64,000 nucleotides of DNA from Stieleria neptunia (GTDB taxonomy: Bacteria > Planctomycetota > Planctomycetia > Pirellulales > Pirellulaceae): NCBI RefSeq assembly GCF_007754155.1, contig NZ_CP037423.1:5052865-5116864 (forward strand), written 5' to 3'. Under the pieces are notes generated by a model. That model was not told the origin of the DNA. It did no database searches and worked only from the letters and a program-made list of their open reading frames with translations. Positions 27,112 through 36,048 of this stretch are shown one piece after another. The translations under genes were made by a program, and so were the position numbers. The first letter of the stretch is position 1, and every line of letters begins with the position of its first letter.

Positions 27112-29220
27112 TCAGGAAACATAGTCTCGCTGCAGTCGAGCCAGCGACATCGGACGCTGGATCAACCGAGCCGAGTTGCGTTTGGTGTAGCGGGCCAAAG
27201 CGATCTGTTGTGCCGAGGACTGAAGTGTGATGACCAGCCCGAATCGGACGATGGTGCCGACGTCGCGGACGGCTTGGTCCTCGACCTCCAGCGTCCAACT
27301 GCCGCGGCACTTTTTTCCCACCAGACGTTCGAGTCCGGGAGTGGCCTGCATGCGGCAGTATTTTGAAATTCCGCTTGCGGATGTCCCCTGACGGTCATGC
27401 AGAACAACCTTGGATCCGGCGCCGCGCGGCGGTTTGAGTGTCACGACAAGGTCGCCGACATAGCTGTGTTCAATGTCAAACAGCACGTCGATCGATTCGA
27501 TGGATCCCGGGTCTTGGATGTCAATCGTCACGTTTGCCGCGCCGCGATCGGGGATCGAAGTGTAGAAATCACGGACAAATTCCAGCCGCGGTGCCAGCGT
27601 CGGGACCGCCAATTCGACGGCACGACGCGCGTTGACGCGACCGTATCCGTAGGACTCGCTGTGGCCGCCATCGTCGTACTGGCCCCCTTCCGGATCGATC
27701 GGGTCACAGCAACGCCGCAACAAATCCTTGATCTCAAGCGGAGTCAAATCGGGATTGACCGACAACATCAACGCGACGACCCCCGCGACACCCGGGCAAG
27801 CGCTGGAGGTGCCGCCAAACGAGTTGGTGTAGTTTCCGATCGCGTCGCCTGCATGCGGGCTGCCGGGATTGTATCCAACAGCGCCGGAACGATCGGTCGT
27901 CCAAATCCCGGGAGTGATGGGCGCCGGATGCTGCTCGGCGACAAACTCGAAATCGTTGCTGGGAAAGCAGCACCAAATCGACGGACCATAGTCGCTGTAG
28001 ACACTCCGCGTGCCGCGATCATTGCAGGCGGCGACGGCAATCACCGGTTCGTAGCTGGCATAGCCGTCGTTCTCGACACTCTCGTTGCCATTGCCGGCGG
28101 CAAACAGGACGGGTGTGCCGAGACCGCCACGGCCAGTCGACAACGCATAGTCGATTGCCATGCGTGTGCTCGTCGGCAGATGGTGCACACGATCGTGGAG
28201 CGAATGTTCCGGCAAATACCAGGGCCCGTCTTCGGGGCCCCAACTACACGAGATCACGTCCGCACCATGGTCGGCGGCCCATTGAAAGGCTTTCGCTTCT
28301 GCCATCGAGCCCAGGTTGGCCATCAATCGAATCGGCATCAATCGAGCATCCGGGGCGACCCCGATCGCACCGTCAATTCCGCTCGCACAGGCGACACCTG
28401 CGCAAGCCGTTCCGTGGTCGTCGGGATAGTCGGGGTAGGGGTCTCGGGGACGCGGATCGGAAGACTGACTAACCGCATCAAACGGCGCCACGATCTTGCC
28501 AGGTCTCGAAAATTCTGCGTGGTCGATGTCGAATCCGTCGTCGATGATCGCGATCAACACCTCCCCGCCACGTGTCAGTTCGTGCGCGATCAGGACATGC
28601 GCATGGTTGCTGACCGATAGCCCATCGCGCGTGACAGGTCCGAGATGCCACTGCTGCGAACCGATCGATTTGCGACTGCGAGGGCGAACCAATTCCGGAT
28701 GACAATACTGCACTTCCGGCCGCGACAATAACTGCAGTGCCATGTCAAAGACACGCTGCCCCGTCCCCTCGGTCGCTTGCACAAAGTAGCTGTTGATGCC
28801 GAATCCGAGTTTCTCCTTGAGAATCAAATTCGCCTCGCGGATGATTCGTTCGCACTCGGTGTCATCCAGACTGTCGATGAATTTGATGAACAAGTTCTCC
28901 GTGTAGATCACGGGCTCTTGTGCATCGTTGTCGATCAGGACGCCGCCCGCAAAGCGGACGTCATGGTGCTGACGCAAAGCACGTTTTCGGTTTTGCATCG
29001 CCGGCTTCCTCTCCCCCTTCGGCACGCGATAAACCTCCACCCCCGCTTCCGGAAACCGCAACACCAACTCGCAATCGCTCAAGTGTGCCTCCACCGGATC
29101 CGAAACGCTCGACTTCGATCTCAATGATCGATTCGAGCGGGTGCGGATCGCGATCAGCTCTCGACTCTCGGCCAATTCGAATCCTTCTTCATCACTTTCA
29201 CCATAGCTGACGACCGGCAT
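27112..29220 (-). CDS. Subtilisin-like S8 protease with C-terminal P domain
   Basis: A serine protease of about 702 residues from ATG 29220 (GTG 29232 is in frame and gives the numbering used here). The catalytic triad is visible: Asp231 in AIIDDGFDIDH, His273 in DDHGTACAG and Ser476 in FGGTSSACPG, with the oxyanion Asn in AAGNGN. Residues about 95-185 resemble a propeptide (YTENLFIKFIDSLDD). The C-terminus (DIQDPGSIESIDVLFDIEHSY, GDLVVTLKPPRG) is a P/proprotein convertase domain, as in kexin-like enzymes. No signal peptide is visible at the N-terminus, which is odd for a protease with a P domain: it may be exported by another route or act inside the cell. It precedes the M6 protease gene by 62 bases. 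Confidence 0.92.
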   Translation of the reverse strand: MPVVSYGESDEEGFELAESRELIAIRTRSNRSLRSKSSVSDPVEAHLSDCELVLRFPEAGVEVYRVPKGERKPAMQNRKRALRQHHDVRFAGGVLIDNDAQEPVIYTENLFIKFIDSLDDTECERIIREANLILKEKLGFGINSYFVQATEGTGQRVFDMALQLLSRPEVQYCHPELVRPRSRKSIGSQQWHLGPVTRDGLSVSNHAHVLIAHELTRGGEVLIAIIDDGFDIDHAEFSRPGKIVAPFDAVSQSSDPRPRDPYPDYPDDHGTACAGVACASGIDGAIGVAPDARLMPIRLMANLGSMAEAKAFQWAADHGADVISCSWGPEDGPWYLPEHSLHDRVHHLPTSTRMAIDYALSTGRGGLGTPVLFAAGNGNESVENDGYASYEPVIAVAACNDRGTRSVYSDYGPSIWCCFPSNDFEFVAEQHPAPITPGIWTTDRSGAVGYNPGSPHAGDAIGNYTNSFGGTSSACPGVAGVVALMLSVNPDLTPLEIKDLLRRCCDPIDPEGGQYDDGGHSESYGYGRVNARRAVELAVPTLAPRLEFVRDFYTSIPDRGAANVTIDIQDPGSIESIDVLFDIEHSYVGDLVVTLKPPRGAGSKVVLHDRQGTSASGISKYCRMQATPGLERLVGKKCRGSWTLEVEDQAVRDVGTIVRFGLVITLQSSAQQIALARYTKRNSARLIQRPMSLARLQRDYVS

Positions 29221-29513
29221 GATCAATCTCACACGAGTGCTTGGTCTGCTTCAAATTTACGGCTTGCGTTTGTCGAGAGGAAAAAGGGTCAGGTACCCGA
29301 AATGCGAAGCACCCTGCCGGCCATTTGGTTTTGGGTACCGGCCCCCTTCTCCGCGGCTGCCCCTTTTTCCGCGGCCCCAAGACAAATTGCGCCCCCACAA
29401 CCGTTGTCCATTCTCGTTGTCGACAACAGAATGCATACGGAAGCCAGTGGGAACGCAATGAGAACGGTTGGGAATGAAAGGACGCCGCCATCAGACCTTG
29501 CTGCCGTGGCTCA

Positions 29514-30374
29514 TCACTTTCTTCTTCGCTCACTCAGAATGCTCTGCTGCTTCTTGGTTAGCTGAATTCGTTCTTCGAGCGAAAGGCCGCTATAGTCAAA
29601 TTCGAACCTGGCAAGCTGAGGGTGCTCAATAAACGCTTCCGCCTGTTTGAGATGAAGCGTTACTCGATTGGCCCGAAGCTGCTCAAGCCGCGTTAGGCCA
29701 CACAATTTTTCGAAGCCATTCCCAGTGAACTTAGTGTCGTTCATGTCCAAGGCGACGAGGGACCTTAGCTTTAGAAGGCCTGGAATGCTTTCGTCGTCAA
29801 CGTGTGTTTGGTTTAGGCTCAACTCTTCGCAATCAGTCGATCTGGCGACAAGCTTCAGGATGTGATTGGATGTCACCGCGTTGCCGCTCAGGTTTATGAG
29901 ATGTGCGCTATCAAGCACTCCGCAACCAATCATGCGGGTGATAAAGGCATCGTCAAGATTGCACGAAGCAAAACTCACGCTCTCTGCATGAAACCTTGCT
30001 TTTGGCAACGCCCCCGGTGAAATACTGGCTCCGGTAAGGTCCAGGCTGCCCAGGGCAGGGACTCGTAGCAATGCGCTGAAAGCGTCGGCACTCAATTCGC
30101 AATTGACAAGAGCAATCGATTCGAGCGATGCCTTGCCTAAAAACCAATCTTCGTAGACGGTGACACGGTTCTTGGGGGTACACCTCAGAGACAGCTTTCG
30201 CAGTTTTCCGAGGGACGGGATCTTGGTCAGCAGGTCGTCGTCAGGAGACAATCCCTCAAAAGCGACGATCTCGACGATTTCACCCGCAGAGTCTTTCGTG
30301 ATGTCCATCGTTTGGCCTGCGGCTGAAGGTAGAATGGACAAAAAAAGGATGGCAACAACGAACAATTCACGCAT
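29514..30374 (-). CDS. Secreted leucine-rich repeat protein
   Basis: A 286-residue protein with signal peptide (RELFVVAILFLSILPSAAG) and about eight leucine-rich repeats, for example LGKLRKLSLRC, VPALGSLDLTGASIS, CEELSLNQTHVDDESIPGL and LRSLVALDMNDTKFTGNGF. The pattern resembles the cysteine-free GALA/RI-like repeats often seen in planctomycetes and in the kinase at 33385. The C-terminus is charged (QLTKKQQSILSERRRK). It starts 8 bases after the GH43-like gene, so they are very likely one transcript. A binding role at the cell surface or in the periplasm is plausible; no partner can be named. Confidence 0.8.
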   Translation of the reverse strand: MRELFVVAILFLSILPSAAGQTMDITKDSAGEIVEIVAFEGLSPDDDLLTKIPSLGKLRKLSLRCTPKNRVTVYEDWFLGKASLESIALVNCELSADAFSALLRVPALGSLDLTGASISPGALPKARFHAESVSFASCNLDDAFITRMIGCGVLDSAHLINLSGNAVTSNHILKLVARSTDCEELSLNQTHVDDESIPGLLKLRSLVALDMNDTKFTGNGFEKLCGLTRLEQLRANRVTLHLKQAEAFIEHPQLARFEFDYSGLSLEERIQLTKKQQSILSERRRK

Positions 30375-30382
30375 GACGGTTT

Positions 30383-31786
30383 TCAGCGAACGACGGTGTA
30401 GAGTCCGCCGAAATTAAAGTGTCCCCATGCATCCGTGCTTTGATCCACGATCCGCAGAAAGACGCGACGCCCGATCAGCTGGTCCGTCTGAATCAACTGG
30501 GGCCGAAGGAAATTGGAGTTGGTCGCATTTTTCACCCGCAGCACTTCGTCTCCGCTGGCGGAGTCGATGACTGCAAGATAGAGCGTCTTGTCGACACCGC
30601 CGGAAATCATCGCGTAATACGACGCTTCGGTCACCTCGAAATCCGGCGACCGGATCTGCCCCATTCGCGAGTCGTCGAAACCTTCTTCGAGCTCGGAGGT
30701 GCCGACGAAGTATTCATGCAACGAATTGAAATCGCTTCGCTTCGAATTCGTGAAAGGGCCGGGCAGATTGCCCGATTCGATTTCCCACCCCGCCCGCACA
30801 TCTTTGTCGTCAAACGACCAGAGCGACTTACCGACCGTCGGCTTCGGCAACCATGCCAACCGAGCGATCTGCAGCCCATCAAGTTCCGGCGTCAGCGTAA
30901 CAATGAAGTCCTTGCCGTTGTGATGCACGATCTCCGGTGCAGCCACGGCCAGACGCGTTGCCAAGTATCGCTCGTCCTGGTTGATGCCGAACATCATCGG
31001 ATCGGTCGAATGATACACCGTCGAAATGCCGTCCGTTCCGTAATGCTGAGTACGAAAGAGATAGAACCGGCCGTTTCGCTGCACAACGTGCGGACACTCC
31101 GCAGAGAATTTCCCCGTTGTGGTGAGGCCTCCGAACGAGACGGTCGTGGAGTCGCTCCAGATTCTAAAATCCTTTGTCGTGCGAACAAAAACCGCTCCTT
31201 GATCATTCGGGTATGCCGTGTAATAGGCGTGCCAAATGTCGCCGACCTTCAGCATCACCACATCGCGCGTGTTTGTGCCGCTCCCTTCTGTGAACAGGGC
31301 GGTCTTCCCCGATGGCTGGATCACGCGTTGAAAGTTCTTTCCATCATCACTGACTGCATGACAGATGTTGTTCCAGTCTCCATAGAACATGTGAAACTGT
31401 CCCCCCTCGCGAACGACATGCGGGGCCTGCAGCCCGCCGGGGACTTCGCCGACCGACGGATCCGATTCCATCGCAATGCCCATCGGTTTCCAATCAGGTT
31501 GTGTCAGGCTTTCTCCTTCCCAACGATGAAACAGCCTGGTGTTGCCACCACACTTCGTGCGCCGAATACACGACCAGGCTTGCCACGTTCCGTCCGCTGC
31601 CTGCCAGACGGCGAAGTCCACCGGTTGTTGTTTCGGACCCGTGTATTCACCCAGATCAGGATTGCCTGCGATGCGAATCCACGGTCCCTGGATCGTCGGC
31701 ACAAGCACATCGTCGGCGATCGCGACATTGGCTAGAAGGATTGAAACCATCATTGCGTAACAGAAGTGATGCATCAGAAATCTCAC
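30383..31786 (-). CDS. GH43/GH32-like five-bladed propeller glycosidase
   Basis: A 467-residue secreted protein. The signal peptide ends near NVAIADD. The body has the propeller pattern of GH43/GH32/GH62-type enzymes: DFAVWQAADGTWQAWSCIR, LQAPHVVREGGQFHMFYGD, ICHAVSDDGKNFQRV, DIWHAYYTAYPNDQG and CPHVVQRNGRFYLFRTQ. The last 120 residues form a separate beta domain (GQIRSPDFEVTEASYY, SGGVDKTLYLAVID). Catalytic acids cannot be assigned with certainty from sequence alone; Asp in the first blade and Glu in APEIVHHNGKDF are candidates. The first in-frame start is GTG 31786; ATG 31774 is an alternative. A FadR-type regulator gene lies 72 bases upstream on the same strand, suggesting sugar-responsive control. 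Confidence 0.8.
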   Translation of the reverse strand: MRFLMHHFCYAMMVSILLANVAIADDVLVPTIQGPWIRIAGNPDLGEYTGPKQQPVDFAVWQAADGTWQAWSCIRRTKCGGNTRLFHRWEGESLTQPDWKPMGIAMESDPSVGEVPGGLQAPHVVREGGQFHMFYGDWNNICHAVSDDGKNFQRVIQPSGKTALFTEGSGTNTRDVVMLKVGDIWHAYYTAYPNDQGAVFVRTTKDFRIWSDSTTVSFGGLTTTGKFSAECPHVVQRNGRFYLFRTQHYGTDGISTVYHSTDPMMFGINQDERYLATRLAVAAPEIVHHNGKDFIVTLTPELDGLQIARLAWLPKPTVGKSLWSFDDKDVRAGWEIESGNLPGPFTNSKRSDFNSLHEYFVGTSELEEGFDDSRMGQIRSPDFEVTEASYYAMISGGVDKTLYLAVIDSASGDEVLRVKNATNSNFLRPQLIQTDQLIGRRVFLRIVDQSTDAWGHFNFGGLYTVVR

Positions 31787-31817
31787 GATGGAAGGAAGGT
31801 TTGGAAGTGGCCCAGAA

Positions 31818-31856
31818 AGTTGGCCCAGTAAGTTGGCCCAGTAAGTTGGCCCAGTG
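31818..31856. repeat. Three perfect 13-bp tandem repeats
   Basis: AAGTTGGCCCAGT occurs three times in a row at 31818, 31831 and 31844, with a degenerate fourth copy at about 31804. It fills the gap between the regulator stop and the GH43-like start. It could be a variable spacer, a protein-binding array or simple slippage product; the TGGCCCA core is near-palindromic. Confidence 0.9.
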
Positions 31857-31858
31857 CG

Positions 31859-32554
31859 TTACGATTCGGTTTGCTCAATCTTCCGGGTCATGCTGTACCG
31901 CAAGTGCGATTCCATCTCCACCCGAGCGCGATCGGTGTCCTGATCACGAATTGCCTCCACAATCGATTCGTGAGCAAGGATGGCTCGTTGACGACGGTTC
32001 AAATCATTCCGACAGCTTTCTTTCTGTGCGAAGGCGACGAAACCGGCCAGCGCCTCCAGCAGCACCGGGAACAGCGGGTTGTCTGCCGCTCTGGCGATCT
32101 CGAGATGAAACTCAAGGTCGACCGGTTGAGCATCACTCTCGGCGGATGTCATCGCGTCGCGAAAACGCTGCAGCAAAATGTCTAGCTTGACGAGATGCTC
32201 GTCCGTTCGCCGTCGCGCGGCCAGCGATGCCGTCTGAGATTCAATCGCCAGTCGCACTTCAAACACTTGGTCAAACGTCCGTTGGCCGCCGCACAACAGC
32301 ATCAGCGGCAGAAGGTTGCCAAGCGTTTCAGAACCGATGGGTTTCACTCGCGTCCGTCGCCCGTGGCTGATGTCGACCACGCCGAGCCCTCGAAGCATGG
32401 ACAGGGCTTCGCGAATCGCAATGCGACTGACCCCAAATTCATCAATCAAACTTCGTTCACTGGGGATCTCGCTACCCGATTCCCAATCACCTGACTGGAC
32501 GTTCTGGAGCATCTGTTGGAAAACCGTTTCGGTTGACGTGGCAGAACTGCCCAT
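31859..32554 (-). CDS. FadR-subfamily GntR transcriptional regulator
   Basis: A 231-residue regulator. Start ATG 32554 is preferred over TTG 32611 because AGGGAAGG lies at the right distance upstream. The N-terminal winged helix covers VFQQMLQNVQSGDWESGSEI to SHGRRTRV (with EFGVSRIAIREALSMLRGLG as the recognition part). The C-terminal FCD domain has the metal- and ligand-binding pattern DLEFHLEIARAADNPLF, AHESIVEAI and MESHLRYS. Members of this group sense sugar acids, other organic acids or similar small molecules. It is first in a probable operon with the GH43-like and leucine-rich repeat genes, and candidate operators lie upstream. The ligand cannot be read from the sequence. Confidence 0.93.
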   Translation of the reverse strand: MGSSATSTETVFQQMLQNVQSGDWESGSEIPSERSLIDEFGVSRIAIREALSMLRGLGVVDISHGRRTRVKPIGSETLGNLLPLMLLCGGQRTFDQVFEVRLAIESQTASLAARRRTDEHLVKLDILLQRFRDAMTSAESDAQPVDLEFHLEIARAADNPLFPVLLEALAGFVAFAQKESCRNDLNRRQRAILAHESIVEAIRDQDTDRARVEMESHLRYSMTRKIEQTES

Positions 32555-32618
32555 CGGGCCTTCCCTAATGAAGACATGACTTCTCGCGTGGACGACCTCC
32601 GCCCTGTTCAATCCCTAC

Positions 32619-32629
32619 ATGTCATACCA
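32619..32629. promoter_or_regulatory. Candidate weak FadR-type operator half
   Basis: ATGTCATACCA matches the palindrome at 32705 in its right half only. A 12-bp direct repeat GTCATACCAGTC is shared by both sites (32621-32632 and 32707-32718). It lies about 65 bases before the regulator start. Confidence 0.4.
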
Positions 32630-32704
32630 GTCCGCCGTTCAACAGTCAAACAAAAGCGGCTGATTTTGTTCTGACCATGAAACCACGTCGTTTCACCCAC
32701 CCTG

Positions 32705-32715
32705 TGGTCATACCA
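32705..32715. promoter_or_regulatory. Candidate FadR-type operator TGGTCATACCA
   Basis: A palindrome TGGT-CAT-ACCA, the half-site form known for FadR-subfamily GntR proteins, 150 bases upstream of the regulator start. Together with the related site at 32619 it suggests autoregulation. Identified by eye only. Confidence 0.45.
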
Positions 32716-32946
32716 GTCGACGATCGGTGTTCCCACCGAGCCAGCCGGGGCGTGCACCTTTCCGCCCAAGCCTCTCAGCGGGCAAGTCGCAATCATCACC
32801 GGGACATCGAGCGGAATGGGCCGGCCCAGTGGGTATCATCGACCGACTGAATTTGCGAGTGATTGGTTTCCGGACTTGATGGTTGGTACCCTGAGATACG
32901 ATGACGAGTCGGCGTCCGATGTGGCAAAACCATTCCAGTCAGCGAT

Positions 32947-32974
32947 CGTTTTGCCCCCATCGTTTTGCCCCCAT
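32947..32974. repeat. Two tandem 14-bp repeats (CGTTTTGCCCCCAT)
   Basis: Perfect tandem copies at 32947-32960 and 32961-32974. The nearby 12-bp palindrome TGGGCCGGCCCA is at 32817-32828. The gene-free stretch 32555-33384 otherwise holds the candidate operators and the hairpin at 33016; I see no gene in it. Confidence 0.8.
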
Positions 32975-33015
32975 CACAAAGCTTCGCAAATGGTTCGATC
33001 ACGATTACTGGGGGC

Positions 33016-33064
33016 GTGGACGAGGTGCCCAGTCCTATCGCGAAGGACTCGTCACCTCGTCCAC
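33016..33064. repeat. Long intergenic hairpin
   Basis: Outer arms GTGGACGAGGTG and CACCTCGTCCAC are a perfect 12-bp match. Inside a symmetric 3x3 mismatch, AGTCC and GGACT pair again around a 9-base loop. No T-run follows, so it is not a standard terminator. It lies between the regulator and the end of the kinase gene. Confidence 0.8.
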
Positions 33065-33384
33065 GACGAAAGCCGACACTGATTGATCGTGCGTTGCTAA
33101 GTTCAACGCGCTGACTAGACCGGAGCCGGCCTTCAGTACATTGGCAGAGCCGACTCGGGGAAATTGGCCAGTCTTACAAAACGGCTCCTGTCCCTATGGG
33201 CCGGGGGATGGGCTTCATCGTAAGAGACTCTTCGGACTCACTCGGATCTGGCCGCCGAAACCGTGGAATTGGTAGCCAAGGAACTCGACACCGGCGGTTC
33301 GGCAGACGCGACCTAACGGTCGCTGTTTTCCGTGATCATAAAGCCCACTCGGTCGCCCCCGTCTCGAAAGCAATCGCCGTCCTC

Positions 33385-35859
33385 TCAGCGGCCGAACACC
33401 GTTGGGATTTTTTTGCTGAGTTGTTGCCGACCTTCCTGAGACAATGGTGTGCCAACGACATGAAGCTGGTTGAGTGTGGTGATTGTCATCAAGTGGTCAA
33501 TCGATTCATCGCTGATCGATGTCCCGTTCAATTTCAAGACGGTTAAACGATCCGACCGTAACTGCTTCAGCCCCTCATCGGAGATTTTGGTTTCCGAAAG
33601 GCTCAGTGCGTAGAGATTCGGGAATTGATTGAATAACGAGATCCCTCCGTCGTTGATCGGGTTGTACGCCACATCCAAAACTTCAAGTGGCAAGTCGACA
33701 AGATGCCGGAGACTCTCGCTCGTGATACCACAGCCGGCGAGTGAGAGGATTTTGAGACGACTCAATTCAGACAGGGTGTCAACACTTGCGTCGTCAAGCT
33801 TCGTGCCGGGAATCTCCAGCGTGTACAGCCATTGAAGTCGGCTGAGCGGCTCAAGACACTGGGCGGTTAAACTCGCATCCTTCAGCGAAAGTTCGCGCAC
33901 TTCTTCGCACTCAGCGAGATAGCGACAACCTTGATCGGTGATCTGGCTCGCGTCACTCAAGTGCAAATACATCAACCGTTGCAAACTTTTGAGATGTTCA
34001 AGCCCTTGGTCGGTCACCTCGGGAACATAGGATCCGACGTATTCCAGTTGCGGTAATTTCGATAGCACTTGCAACGACCGATCGGTAAACCGGTGGGCGT
34101 CAACACGAAACACCTTGAGTTGGTCCAGCTCGGCAAGTTGCTCCACTCCCGCGTCGCTGATCGGACAGGTGTAGGGATTGTCGCAGCGAATTCTCAAATG
34201 CTGGAGCGACCGCAGCTTTCCGATCGACTGCATGCCTTTGTCTGTCAGCGACGCGTTGCCCAGCACGTGCAGCACACGAAGATGTGCTAGCTGAGTCAGT
34301 TTTGACAGCGTCTGGTCATCAGTCACGCTGCCATCGATGTAAATGCGGATCAGTCGAAATTCACCCTCGGGAAGATCGGACGTTTGACGGACCGTCGTCA
34401 AGTCCGAAGCCGCAACAGCGGCGGTTTGGACATCGACAATCCCGCCGCGATCAATCGCCCAGACTGCAGCTTGGCGATCGTTCCAAGAAATCGATTCGGT
34501 CGAATGAATCTCCAGTTGTTCCGGTTTGGTGTCGTCAATCGCGATATCAAGCGTTGCATCGCCCTCGAGCTCCGCCGTCACGGTCGTCGTTGTTCCGTCG
34601 CTGCGTTTGATCGTCACTGTGACGATGGCGAGCAGGAGAAAGACACCGAATCCGAACAACACGCTGATCGGAAGCAGAGGCTTACGCGGAGGTTTGAGTT
34701 GATCCTGGCATTCAAGCGCGCTGGAAAGTTGCTCGGCCGACTGGTATCGCCTTGCAGGATCTTTCTCGAGTAGCCGAACGACAATGTTCGACAAGCCGTG
34801 GGGCACTTCGGGATCGTACAGGTGAGGCGCCAGCACGTCATCTTTCGCGACCGATACCATGCATTCCATCGCGGTACGTCCCGGAAAGGGAAACTTTCCA
34901 GTCAGGGCGTGGTAGAGAATCGCTCCGAGGCTAAAGAGATCGCTGCGATGATCCACGCTTGCCTGAGCGGTTGCCTGTTCAGGCGCCATATATCGCGGCG
35001 TGCCAAGGATGGTTGACTGTTCCGTTAGATCTGGATCTGAGACTTCACGTGCCAGCCCAAAATCCAAAATGCAGATGCGTTGGTCGGAAGCTCGTATCCA
35101 AAGGTTGTCGGGTTTGATGTCGCGGTGAACCAAACCGGATTGATGGACCGCACTGAGTCCGCTGGCGATCTGCCGCGCGATTTGCATCACCACTTCGGGC
35201 GCTATCCGGCCTTCGCGATCCAGCTTTGATTGTAACGATTCGCCTTCCAGCAGTGGCATGACGAGATAAGGAATCGGTGAGTCTGAATGGACTTCATGAA
35301 TGCCGATGACATGGTCATGTTCGATTCCAGCCATCGCCCTGGCGCCGCGAAGAAATCGTTGACGATGAACGGGAGTCGCTCCGCAACTTGGGCGAAGCAT
35401 CTTAATCGCCACGCTTCGACCCAACACCAGATCTTCGCCGTGGAACACGATTCCCGTCGCACCTTCGCCGAGGAATCTCAAGACTCGGTAGTGACCGAGC
35501 TGGCCGATCGCGTCGTCCGTGGCCGCGGCGACCATCTGCCGGTGACAAAGAGATAAATCGTCGGAACGATTCTGTGGCGATGCGAGCGTGGCATCCGATT
35601 CAGATCGTGTCTGCAAGAGACTCATCTCTTGCTGGATCTGCTGCGTCAGCCTCTCAAGATTCGGATCGTCAGCCGCCTGAAACTGGGTTGCTCGAAGATC
35701 GTCAGTCAAGGGATCCGATTGATTCAATCGACTTGTCTGTTCCAGGCAGGAACGACAGCCGGTGAAATGTTCCTCCAGTTCATCAGCTGCCGAACCACGG
35801 ATCTGCCCCATCAGAAATCGCCGGAGTGTTTCGGGGTCGGGGCAAACGGAGATGTTCAA
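33385..35859 (-). CDS. ZAS anti-sigma domain, Ser/Thr kinase, TM and leucine-rich repeats
   Basis: An 824-residue membrane signalling protein. Residues 6-38 fit the zinc anti-sigma (ZAS) pattern Cys6-x24-His31-x3-Cys35-x2-Cys38. The PknB-type kinase domain spans about 122-385: GEGATGIVF at 131, Lys153 in AIK, HRDIKPDN with Asp247, DFG at 266-268 and the APE-like APEQ. One transmembrane helix lies at about 397-417 (SVLFGFGVFLLLAIVTV). Residues about 520-810, outside the membrane, are leucine-rich repeats (LRVLHVLGNASLTDKGMQ, LKILSLAGCGITSESLRHL). The start is TTG with GAGG upstream. It is divergent from an ECF sigma gene, its likely partner: the outside repeats sense, and the inside kinase/ZAS part controls sigma. 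This pairing is typical of planctomycetes. Confidence 0.92.
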   Translation of the reverse strand: MNISVCPDPETLRRFLMGQIRGSAADELEEHFTGCRSCLEQTSRLNQSDPLTDDLRATQFQAADDPNLERLTQQIQQEMSLLQTRSESDATLASPQNRSDDLSLCHRQMVAAATDDAIGQLGHYRVLRFLGEGATGIVFHGEDLVLGRSVAIKMLRPSCGATPVHRQRFLRGARAMAGIEHDHVIGIHEVHSDSPIPYLVMPLLEGESLQSKLDREGRIAPEVVMQIARQIASGLSAVHQSGLVHRDIKPDNLWIRASDQRICILDFGLAREVSDPDLTEQSTILGTPRYMAPEQATAQASVDHRSDLFSLGAILYHALTGKFPFPGRTAMECMVSVAKDDVLAPHLYDPEVPHGLSNIVVRLLEKDPARRYQSAEQLSSALECQDQLKPPRKPLLPISVLFGFGVFLLLAIVTVTIKRSDGTTTTVTAELEGDATLDIAIDDTKPEQLEIHSTESISWNDRQAAVWAIDRGGIVDVQTAAVAASDLTTVRQTSDLPEGEFRLIRIYIDGSVTDDQTLSKLTQLAHLRVLHVLGNASLTDKGMQSIGKLRSLQHLRIRCDNPYTCPISDAGVEQLAELDQLKVFRVDAHRFTDRSLQVLSKLPQLEYVGSYVPEVTDQGLEHLKSLQRLMYLHLSDASQITDQGCRYLAECEEVRELSLKDASLTAQCLEPLSRLQWLYTLEIPGTKLDDASVDTLSELSRLKILSLAGCGITSESLRHLVDLPLEVLDVAYNPINDGGISLFNQFPNLYALSLSETKISDEGLKQLRSDRLTVLKLNGTSISDESIDHLMTITTLNQLHVVGTPLSQEGRQQLSKKIPTVFGR

Positions 35860-35913
35860 TGGAGGCCTCGAAGTCGTGTTTCGATCCGATGATTCGCGTA
35901 TTTACTGAATTTT

Positions 35914-35952
35914 ACGACCAAGGTCGGCAAAACCTGTCAGGACTTTGGTCGT
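35914..35952. promoter_or_regulatory. Inverted repeat in divergent sigma/kinase promoter region
   Basis: ACGACCAA (35914-35921) and TTGGTCGT (35945-35952) form a perfect 8-bp inverted repeat with a 23-base spacer, between two divergent genes. It could be an operator or part of a 5' leader structure. Function is inferred from position only. Confidence 0.4.
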
Positions 35953-36048
35953 TCCGGCATCGATTTCTTGTCCATTGACTCTTGAGGGATCAGGTGTACA
36001 GCGATTATCCTAACAAAGTTTCTTTCGCCTTATCAGCGGAATCGTGCC

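Noticed and set aside
27397..28620. Plus-strand 407-codon frame
   Set aside because: Opposite strand of the S8 protease, whose triad motifs prove the minus-strand gene.
31818..31856. CRISPR array
   Set aside because: Repeats are 13 bp, directly adjacent, with no spacers and no cas genes.
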